Below, piece after piece: positions 1-8,623 of a DNA stretch of 64,000 nucleotides (positions within the stretch are counted from its first letter, which is position 1; each line of letters begins with the position of its first letter). This stretch comes from Phlegmacium glaucopus (Eukaryota > Basidiomycota > Agaricomycetes > Agaricales > Cortinariaceae): NCBI GenBank assembly GCA_015039465.1, contig MU130360.1, forward strand, positions 546,095 to 610,094, in the 5' to 3' direction. Both the position numbers and the translations under genes were made by a program. The notes below the pieces were generated by a model. It was given only the letters and a program-made list of their open reading frames with translations. It was not told the DNA's origin and ran no database searches.

Positions 1-141
1 CACAAAAACACCCACACACCCATCAACCCATATGATGGCCATTATGGCTGTCAAAAGCTGAGCTCAAGATCCAAATGGGATGGGTGTTTACCCATAAGAA
101 CTGGCTGTTGTACCTGTCATTACAGGTATGGTGCGCAGCCC

Positions 142-170
142 TAATGATTAGGAGGATCCAGATACTTCAT
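142..170 (-). pseudogene. NLR gene remnant, piece 1
   Basis: A 29-bp match to the NLR copies (for example near 10370-10400) with about two differences. It is the piece immediately 3' (in gene sense, 5' side on plus) of the remnant that resumes at 3028. A 2.86-kb transposon-filled block (171-3027) separates the two. Too short to stand alone; the continuity with the next piece is what supports it. Confidence 0.55.
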
Positions 171-327
171 GAGTCTGGTCCTGGTCCTGGTCCTGGGTTA
201 CCAAAGTTCAGTTCAGTTCAGTTCTTCATGTTGAGGTATACAAGTTTTGACTCGTTGATTCATTCCTTAATCTAATATTATCTTATATCTTACATCTTAT
301 CATTTCTTTTATTTTGTGTCACATTAC

Positions 328-1953
328 TAGTGATGCCAAAGTTCGGTTCCGAACCGACGCAAGAACTGAGAACCGAAAGAACCGAACCGTTGGTTCAGGT
401 TCAGTTCAGTTCGGTCCAAAGATTTTGGGCTGTCGGTCCGGTTCTCGGTTCTCATATTTATAAAAATTTGAGAACCGGGTTTGAACCGGTTTGAACTGAA
501 CTTTCTGTGAATATTTTATTCTAATTTTTCCGTGAAGAATTGACTTCACAATCTACGAAATACTGTTAGGCGCTGGATTGGCGCTGGACCCGACGTTTTC
601 GGAGTCGGAGTTTGAATGCTTTCATCATTTACTTATGTTTGCAACTCCACCACCACTAGCCATGTCAACAAATACAAGTGACAACAACGCCAACAACACC
701 AACAACACAAGAAACGACACCAACGATGGCGACGACTCCCCAATTGGGGAGTTCTTTTTGGTAAGTTTTTTATTTTAGTAATGCGTTACGGTGACTTTAC
801 ACATATTATATTATTGCTACAGTTTACAACAACAGCAGCAACGAGCCATACCACCTCACCATGACGAGCATGACGATGATGGGCGCTGCACCCGATATGA
901 TTTTAATTTTCAACTTAATTTTAATTCTAATGTGAACTACTACAGACGAATGACAATAAACGAACAACAAATGAACGACAACAAACAAATGACAACAACA
1001 AATGAATGACAACAATGGATGAACGATAACAAACAAACGAGAACGACAAATAAACGTGCCAACAACGACAAATGAACAAACAATGACAACGGCAAACGAC
1101 AACTTAAGGGTATTATGGACGAAGGTATGCCAGCCATGTCTCATATGATTCCTTATCTTCAAGCATAACAATGATGGGCATGGTCACTACCCCTTGGGAG
1201 GGTCCTTTTTTATGATTTTAATTCAATTCTAATGTAAACTACGACAGGCACACGATGTCACAATCAACGAATGGCAACGAATGACAATGAAGAAACAACA
1301 ATAACAAACAAATATCGACAATGAACGAATGTCATCAACATATCAATGTCAACCGCGACAACAAGAGATGATGATGGTTGATAACGAACAAATGAATGAA
1401 AGACAAACAAAAAAATGGATGAATGATGACGAATGGACAGACGACCGTGACAGATGAACAAACGACGCAGTCCCAGTGAACAACAAAAAAATGACGTCAA
1501 CAAACAAACGAAGTTGACAAACAAACGATGCTGTGTCTTCCTCCCTAGATGCAGCTGACCTGCTAGCTCGGTATCTCGTCGAGCAACTGGAGACAGCAAC
1601 CCCTTTGGGGTATTTAATTTTAATTTTAATCTCTAATGTACTAAAGCTATGACAGATGAACAATGAAAGATGACAACTGCCATTTGGACCCAGCCACCAC
1701 CCGTTTAGACAACCAACCACCACCAACCATCTGTTTGGACCCACCTTTCATGTTATTCAATAGTAATAATTGTAATAATATCATAATAAATTATATGGGG
1801 TTTTTTTTTCATCGGTTCGATGGTTCGAACCGGTTCTAGAACCGAACAGAACCGACAGAACCGGTTCTTTCGGTTCTGGTTCCGGTTCCGGTTCAGTTCT
1901 CGGTTCTCCAAAATGGTTGAAGAACTGAACTGAACTGAACTTTGGCATCACTA
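328..1953. mobile_element. Non-autonomous hAT-type element, 1.63 kb
   Basis: The ends are inverted repeats beginning TAGTGATGCCAAAG. They are flanked by an exact 8-bp target duplication CACATTAC at 320-327 and 1954-1961. An 8-bp duplication and TAGNG termini are typical of the hAT superfamily. Both subterminal regions are dense in short inverted motifs of the type GAACCGGTTC and GTTCAGTTCAGTTC. The interior has no transposase-like frame; it is mostly purine-rich simple repeat (variants of ACGAATGACAACAA) from about 930 to 1700. Several minus-strand open frames there are products of the repeat, not genes. Confidence 0.85.
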
Positions 1954-1961
1954 CACATTAC

Positions 1962-2415
1962 GGTCACATTTATTAGTAACAGATTTTACTGTAGCAAGTC
2001 TCAACTTTTACCAAAAGTTGAGACATGAGTCCATTCATTTATTATTTTAATTACTTCGTCTAACATATATATAGTCACTATTTCTTTGCTCTAGGTATAA
2101 TATTTAATATACAACTTTTACCAAAAGTTGAGACTCACTATTTCTTTGCTCTAGCTGCAAAATATTTCAACACTTCACCTCCCCAGCCTGAACTGAACTG
2201 AATCATTTAAGAACTGGTTTGAACTGAACTGAACTGAAGAACCATTATAAAATCTGAAATTTTACCTTTTTCTGAAAATTTATTGCACAAAGACCTTCCT
2301 TAGCCCTTAACCACTTGATTTCCACTCATATATGATCTCAGAACTCCTTTAGAACACAGAAAATCATTGATTTATATTATTTTCCTGAATAGGCAGTACT
2401 AATCTATGCTGACAT
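1962..2415. other. Spacer with short duplicated motifs
   Basis: No gene seen. A palindromic motif CAACTTTTACCAAAAGTTG occurs twice (near 2007 and 2111), and TCACTATTTCTTTGCTCTAG occurs twice (near 2075 and 2135), so about 60-100 bp has been locally duplicated. GAACTGAACTGAACTG runs around 2187-2240 resemble the subterminal repeats of the neighbouring hAT element and may be a decayed end of a related copy. Confidence 0.5.
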
Positions 2416-2797
2416 TAGTGTTGTTGAGGCTGGCTTGAGCACTTTTAGTATTTTACAAATATCATGACACCATGTACTCTGATTGCTTATTGTTGTGAGA
2501 CAACTCCCCAGCTTATAGGGTCCCTGATATGTGTAAATATGTATAGAATTTTATGGGATTTATTGGAATTGATATTTCCATCAAGCCATTTGGTCAAGTG
2601 GCCAGCTTGAAGCCACTTGACAAATGGCTTGATGGCAATATAAATTCTAATAAATCCCATAACATTCTATAAATATTTACACATATCAGGGACCATATAA
2701 GCCAGGGGGTTGTCTCCCAACACTAAGCAATCAGAGTACATGGTGTCATGTTATTTGCAAAATACTAAAAGTGCTCAAGCCAGCCTCAACAACACTA
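2416..2797. mobile_element. Palindromic hAT-type MITE, 382 bp
   Basis: The two halves are near-perfect reverse complements around a centre near 2606, so the element can fold into one long hairpin. It begins TAGTGTTGTTGAGG and ends CCTCAACAACACTA. It is bordered by an exact 8-bp target duplication GCTGACAT (2408-2415 and 2798-2805). The 8-bp duplication and TAGTG terminus fit a hAT-derived miniature element. It has no coding capacity. Confidence 0.9.
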
Positions 2798-3027
2798 GCT
2801 GACATAATAACATCACATACCAAGTCTGGCCATTACCTCCTTCCTTAGCCATTATTTCATGCTCAAAAGGACTGCCAAACCATTCCAATGTTTATAAATT
2901 ACTGAAGGATCACTTTCCAGAAAATGTTAAGTCAAAAGAAGACAATTGCCTGGCCTTCTAGGACCTAATGGTTCAGCAGTTCAGTTCAGGTTCATGAGTC
3001 GGTTCTGAACTGAACTTTGGTTGCTAG

Positions 3028-3210
3028 ACAGTTGAAGTGTAGATAAACTGCCCTGAAGACTTCTGGACCAGTCAATCAATGATCTCTGCAGATGGCCAGG
3101 ACTTAGAAATATAGACTGCAAGTGGGTGATTCTCTTTAATTTCCTTGAATTGACTAAGGAGAAACACCTTGATGTCAGCATCTGGTTCATACGAGTTGTC
3201 TAAGACAATA
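3028..3210 (-). pseudogene. NLR gene remnant, piece 2 (CpG-depleted)
   Basis: Matches the NLR NACHT segment that encodes the stretch upstream of 'SSGQFIYASTVMKYLDSPN' back to 'DDSYEPDADIK' (compare 16200-16380). About eight of nine CpG sites present in the intact copies are TpG or CpA here, for example in the segments equivalent to 'gtcgatcaatg' and 'tcgaatcgac'. It is interrupted at 3211 by a solo LTR and resumes at 3694. Confidence 0.85.
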
Positions 3211-3693
3211 TGATGATATAAGGAGGGATTCTCCCTACCTCAAAAATTACTATTTTAATAATTTCAAATTCTTATATCACATGTTACATACACGGAATTT
3301 CATACCATGTTACAATTTTCCAAATTCATACATTTCCTATTTTATCAATTTCAAATCCATTCCCCTTTTGGAAATTACTCCAAAATTACACATTCCATTC
3401 TTACATACAGATTTGTTACCTCTCTGTTTTTACTCTCGGATCTTAGATTCACTTTTATCCATTTTCAACACATAGTACTACAAACCAAAGGTATAAAAAC
3501 CTGTACTTATATTGTAGTAGAATAACATAACATAACAACAAAACAGAACATAACAACAAATAACTCAATAACATGAACACTAAGAAATTCAATAACCAAG
3601 TACTCAAATAATAAAACAATCAACAAATTTGGATCACTAAAGTTGACAGAGTCAACTCCCCTATATACTCGCACACCTGGAAACTATTCCTCA
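3211..3693. mobile_element. Solo LTR, 483 bp, inside NLR remnant
   Basis: The insert starts TGATGATATAAGG and ends ATTCCTCA (TG..CA termini). It splits the NLR remnant between matching flanks. The flanking 5-mers are CAATA (3206-3210) and CAATG (3694-3698), a target duplication with one change. A TATA-like GTATAAAAACC lies at about 3490, as expected for an LTR promoter. No internal retroelement coding region is present, so this is a solo LTR. Orientation was not determined with certainty. Confidence 0.7.
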
Positions 3694-3741
3694 CAATGAG
3701 AGGCCTGAGATTTGTTCAAAATATTGAAAACATTCTGAATA
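3694..3741 (-). pseudogene. NLR gene remnant, piece 3
   Basis: Continues the NLR sequence interrupted by the solo LTR ('gagaggcctgagatttgttc' equivalent to the NLR segment encoding 'FNILNKSQASRHI'). Similarity stops abruptly near 3741, where unrelated sequence begins. Confidence 0.75.
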
Positions 3742-4611
3742 GGGGAAGAAAGTGACCCCAGAAAGTTCCATGGGGCCAAACACTACTGCTGTTGTGGCCA
3801 TTTGTGTGAAATGGCAAAGTGGTCTGTGCATTTCAATTGTGTGACATTTTTGTCATTGTCCAAAATAGTCAAATTTCATTAGCCAAATTCAGACAGAGAT
3901 GGCCACATGTCATTCCAAAAAGGTAAATTTCTTTTGTTGCACACTCTAACCATAGCCTCATGTATCACCTAATGATTAAGGTTTGGCATGGAGGCACTGT
4001 CCTCACTAATTTTGCCAACTTAGCAAAAATCCCTCAAATAGCCAAATTTTTGGACAGATGCAGATTTGAAGATTTTGGGGCCTCAAATAAGCAAATTTGC
4101 AGACACCACCCATCAGGAGCTTCCCAGGGCCTACTTCACTGCCCACTTGGAGCAATGGCAAAAAGGAAACATGAACCAGTTGTACTTCTTGGACTTGACA
4201 AATTCACCACAACACTTGAAGAAGATGGTGGGCAGGATCTTGTTGCCAAAGTTGTGCTCACCATTGCTCATATGGGTAGGCATTGTTGTGGGTAACCTGT
4301 GGATAACTTGGCATCAACCTGTAACCCACCTGCAGGGACCCCACCTGCAGGGATTCATACCCACTGATCCCATGGGTTTACCTGTCAAAACAAGCTCAAA
4401 AACACCCAAAATGGCCCAGAAATAAGGGAGATATGTGATAAATGATAGTTACTATCATTTTGGTCATATCTCCTTTAATTCTTATCTGTTTTGAATGATC
4501 TAGGGCTCATTAAGTAGGTGGCAGGTACAGAAATCTGTACACATACCCATACCCCACTGTACCCTACCTGCCAACCTGCAGGGGTTGAAAAACCTGTGAC
4601 AAACCCTACAT
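3742..4611. other. Non-coding or decayed sequence
   Basis: CpG-poor sequence without a convincing gene. Open frames at 3960-4425 are short, lack splice or start support, and show no recognisable domain. Paired GGTGGCAGGTAC / CCTACCTGCC-like motifs at 4519-4575 and CACCTGCAGGG repeats at 4328-4355 hint at an unclassified transposon end. Confidence 0.35.
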
Positions 4612-5745
4612 ATGGAGGATCTGACTGTGATGGATCTACAAACCTTCAGTGAAGAACCTGTTCCAGCATTCTCAAAAGCCCACTGGGACAAATTTGCACC
4701 TAAATTCAGCTTGGATGTTGATAGGGACATGTATCAACTCGAGACCTTCTCTGTACCATGCCTTTCCCTTCCACCATCCTTTCACAGAGAAGTCATGAGA
4801 AACTTGGTCCAGTGGCTCAACATTTACCAAGAGGTGGGGTCACATAGTGGAGAAGCTTCTCAGGTGCAATTGATGGATGCAGTATGTTGCATGTGTTTCA
4901 TTTCAACAACATAGCTTAACAACATAACTTAATATCTCCTCCTCCAGTGGCATGTACCTGTCTGTGCTTTATTCAAGGTTATATTGGTGATAGACCGGAG
5001 AACCCCATGCCTGATACACTGGCAACTTCAGGAGGTACAGTTGAGCATAAAGTCTACATGATGGAAGGGATCATTCTCATAGTTATTGAATTGAAACTTT
5101 TTTTCAAGGATTTGCAAGATCACTTCACCCAAGTGCTGCTGGAATTAGCATGTGAGTGTCAATTTCATCTTATGCTCATATTGTACTGAATCTGAGGCTC
5201 ACATTTCTCAGCAGCATACTGGCTCAACAGCACCAAAGAATTTGACAATCAGCCTCTGGTTTATGCAGTCTTGACCAACTTGAAGTATTTTTATTTCTTT
5301 TGATATGATAGCTCAAAGTTTGCAATCTATGAAAATGAAATTATTGTGTCTATCTGTTCATGCTCTGCATTTTTGGATGGAATGAGAAATGGCGAGCATA
5401 TTCTCCCTTCAACATTGCTGTGTTTTTAACTAGCCCATAGTCACTGACCACCTATTCTCAGTTATCCTTGAGGAATATATTTCAACTCTGAATGCAATTG
5501 AGGCCAAGTCTAAAATGCAAGGGGCTTGAGGTGATGTGAGACCACAACCTTAGCCCATGTTCAATTGTTCTTGCTGACTATGGTATAGCACAACTAGGCC
5601 TTGGTTAGGGAACCATTAGATAACTGGACTCATCTCTAACCCTTGCTATGTTGGCACAAGATAATTTGAGACTGGCCAATCACACCTTGCTCGACACATG
5701 GGAGGCTGCCAGGGTGCATGGTTTATTGTTGCTGCAATCCAGGTG
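4612..5745 (+). pseudogene. Decayed multi-exon gene, unknown fungal family
   Basis: The first exon opens at 4612 and reads to about 4878. It is followed by a canonical GTATGT donor and a CTCCTCCAG acceptor at 4947. The next exon encodes 'ENPMPDTLATSGGTVEHKVY' and 'EGIILIVIELKLFF', then continues in pieces ('QPLVYAVLTNLKYFYFF', 'EEYISTLNAIEAKSK', 'LLDTWEAARVHGL') to about 5740. Stops and frame breaks interrupt the later exons, and the frame after the first intron does not join cleanly, so the gene looks dead. The E-x-K in 'VIELKL' could be the relic of a nuclease-like core, but that is inference. The whole stretch is almost free of CpG. Confidence 0.45.
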
Positions 5746-6445
5746 AGTGTCCCCAAGATCTTTTTGTGCTATTTCTAATATCAGTGAGATTAGTGTGTTT
5801 TGCCTATCCACAATTGGGTCTAGCACAGATTGGAGTGAGGAGACACTCAAGCTTGAGATTGATAAAGTTCTTTGTAGGTACCTCAATGCTCCACCCAAAG
5901 CTTGAAATTTATGCAGATGTCTGTACTTTTCTGTTCAGTGAATTGGCTGTGACTATTAAGAGGTCCTAATTGAATTACTGATTTTTGAACTCTGACTTCC
6001 CCACATGGGGGCAGGCCAGTGTGAAAAGGAGACATGTGGAAACACTTCATCTGGACCTGTTGAGAGTAGGATTGTGAATGAAAGATTGTGGGAGGGGCAT
6101 AAGGAGGAAAGGTGGGAGCACAGCTGCTAAGATAGCAGACATCCATAATCCATCAACCCTACATGACTCAATGTGACTTGAACCAAAAAGGAAATAAACT
6201 GGTAATTAAGACTCAAAAGTGCATTTATTTCAATTGGGAGCAATTTTCTGCAATTCTGTCTCCTGAGAGTTGTAGTAAATAGTCTTAGACATGAAAATAT
6301 ATACTTTTTACAGGACATGGATATGATTTTGTCAACTTATAAGTGAAGTTTGGTCACATGCAGCTCTTGCAGTAAATTGGGCTAACAAGGCTCAGCATTA
6401 CACAAAAAAACACAACATGACATGAAGGAAACACTCTATGTTGTC
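5746..6445. other. Intergenic, CpG-poor, nothing recognised
   Basis: Short overlapping frames on both strands without domain, start or splice support. The only structured element nearby is the MITE that starts at 6446. Confidence 0.4.
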
Positions 6446-6689
6446 TAGTGCTTGAAAGTCTGGTCTTTTGCCTTTTTTGGTAATTTTTGAGCTAGAGCAT
6501 TGCCATAAAAATTCCCCACCATAATTAGGGGTTTAGAACACAAAATTTCAGGGTCAGTCCAGTCTTTTTCCAGTTAATAACCAGAAAATTTTCCTTTTTG
6601 GGCACCCCAGTTTCATTGGAGAATTTCAAGGACAACACCCCAGCTGAAAAATTGCCAAAAAAGGCAAAAGACCAGACTTTCAAGCACTA
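6446..6689. mobile_element. hAT-type MITE, 244 bp
   Basis: Terminal inverted repeats of about 43 bp begin TAGTGCTTGAAAGTCTGG. An exact 8-bp target duplication ATGTTGTC lies at 6438-6445 and 6690-6697. The element is non-coding and AT-rich in the middle. Termini and duplication length match the hAT pattern of the two larger elements upstream, but the TIR sequence is different, so it is a separate family. Confidence 0.9.
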
Positions 6690-6823
6690 ATGTTGTCTCA
6701 GATGGGCAACTTCAAGAAATGTGCAGATGAGAATGTACATAAATGGCAAAAACACAATGATATGGTACCACAGCCAGGGAAATAAAACCAGACAGTGGTC
6801 AGAGATCTCATGTTCTTACATTT

Positions 6824-7144
6824 CATCAGGAAAATATAGAAAAAACTTAAACAGGCTTATTCTTGGCTTAGTGGGCTTATTGCCTGCTAAGCACAAATAA
6901 GCCAAAAATAAGAAAATGACTTGGCTTACACAGGCTTAATTTACTTAAGGCTACTTATTTGAGCTTGGAATTCAAAATATGGTGATCTAAGTTGAATTAA
7001 GTACAAATTAAGTGTGTTAAGTTGTAAATTAAGGCATATAAGCCAAGTTGTTTGCTTATTTTTGGCTTATTTGTGCTTAGCAGGCAATAAGCCCACTAAG
7101 CCAAGAATAAGCCTGTTTGGGTTTTTTTCTGGGTTTGCCTGATG
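6824..7144. mobile_element. Inverted-repeat (MITE-like) element, about 320 bp
   Basis: A perfect 62-bp inverted repeat (6851-6912 against 7055-7116) built on AGGCTTATTCTTGGCTTAG extends, imperfectly, out to CATCAGG (6824) and CCTGATG (7144). The middle also contains near-inverted 'CTTGGCTTA'/'TAAGCCAAG' motifs. No clear target duplication is visible beyond a TT on each side, so class is unassigned. Confidence 0.65.
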
Positions 7145-7475
7145 TTGTACACCACTAAAGAGTTCACTGCAGTCACTGGAGGCCATTCCCTTGAATACAA
7201 TGAGAAAGTTTGCAATCAGTGATTCATAGATGCTTATGATCAAGGATTAAACAGGCAACAGGCAGCATGGGCCACTCACAAATATCATGGTCACCGTGTG
7301 ATCCCAGCAAGCATCCCAACAACTTGTTGGGAGCATATTTGGTGATTTTGACCTTGTCCTTGTCGTCATACAGTGTCAGTTCCAAGGATTCTCTGAAGAA
7401 AATTTCCTTTTTTGATTTGGGGATGTCACAAGATGGTCACACTTCTGGGTTGATGGATGTCCGCTACCTTACCCT
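7145..7475. other. CpG-poor sequence at the edge of the array
   Basis: No supported gene. On the minus strand a frame around 7270-7400 reads 'ESLELTLYDDKDKVKITKYA', which looks protein-like but has stops on both sides and no recognised domain. Base composition changes sharply at about 7476, where the NLR/RhoGAP array begins. Confidence 0.35.
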
Positions 7476-7775
7476 ATAATAGCACCTCCACCTGGCAGTT
7501 CTTTGGACAACGAGAGTTTTGACATACCGATCGACACTATTATAGATGGAGAAAGTGTTTGTTCTGCTACTGCATGTAATATTCTACCCCTGTTTTCTTC
7601 CTACCTTATGTTAACATCCTTCATAAGTCGATGAACGCCGTTTAGATGTATTAATGCCAAATCTACTCCATCAAACGCTTCCCATTCGGCCATTCAACGA
7701 CGACGACGACGATTTCATTCTCGAGCTGTCCTTTCAACGAGCATCGCTAGGACGGCAGACGAAATTGACAATTCC
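7476..7775 (+). pseudogene. RhoGAP-gene 3' exon remnant (copy 0)
   Basis: Matches the two penultimate exons of the array's RhoGAP gene: the exon encoding 'GSSLDNESFDIPIDTIIDGE' with its following intron (GTAATATTC..CATAAG), then the exon beginning 'VDERR' and the acidic Asp-rich stretch before the coiled coil. Similarity ends at about 7775 before the coiled coil, and no upstream RhoGAP domain is present, so this is a truncated copy. Confidence 0.7.
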
Positions 7776-7957
7776 CGTCCAAATGGTATAATCGCTTAGA
7801 GCTTTGATGGTGTCGAAAATGGTTAGGTATTTTGGAAACTATCGACGAGGTCAACAAGATTCACATGGATGTGCTTGTGACCACCTGATAGTATTAGAAC
7901 GGTCAGACAGGTCTGTGAGGCAAACATCCAAATTCACAAGTATCGCATTCGAATTTG

Positions 7958-8620
7958 CGAATATATGGTTAGCCAATTGTGACTTGCCTCGTCGAAATAA
8001 ACTCTCCTTATTCCAATTTCAGGGCGATGACACATGATGACAAAGTCTACGCCTTCAAGATTCATTCAAATTTAAGCCGTGATGTTACTAGTAAAGGGGG
8101 ATGAATCAAATCATCTTGTTTCGGCTATGGCTTTGCTCGAAGGTCAGTTGTTAAATTTTTGGAACTACAACAAAATGCTGATTTTCACATTCAGAAGTCG
8201 GCAAACATGACAATGGTATGATCTTCAAAATTGTCGTTTACGCCCTCGCTGATGAAAACTGATGGATATTTGAACTAGATATAACTCATAATTGCATCTG
8301 TGGTTGTGACATTCAATATCACAAAAGCAAATCATGAGCTCGGGAATAAGATGCTTGCTATGTTGACGTAGGTACTCTCTTTTGATATCTGGCTGAGTAT
8401 CCAATTCCATTCGAATGCTCAAGTACACCAAGATCCTGGTTCGCGAAAGCTGATAGAAGAAACCGTGATATGAAATTTATATAGTCGACGCTACTTTGCC
8501 AATGTGCCGCTGTGTGCCGGCAGCCCCTTGCCCCACAAAGTATTGTAAGTATATTGAACGCCCTTCTCCTGAATCTCTCCCGGGCCGTGTACGATTTTGG
8601 TACAAGTTGAAGGGTGCCTT
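7958..8620 (+). repeat. Array spacer repeat between RhoGAP 3' end and NLR 3' end
   Basis: This spacer recurs at equivalent positions of other units (about 14160-14400, 18830-19620, 33930-34330). It contains GGTTAGCCAATTGTGACTTG and a stretch ending just before the NLR stop codon. It is not identical between units and has no conserved frame. It marks the repeat unit as larger than the two genes. An inverted piece of the same spacer is present at about 52215-52325. Confidence 0.65.
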
Positions 8621-8623
8621 GAT

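Noticed and set aside
824..1744. Minus-strand frames of 65-131 codons rich in Cys, Leu and Phe
   Set aside because: They are the complement of the ACGAATGACAACAA-type simple repeat inside the hAT element.
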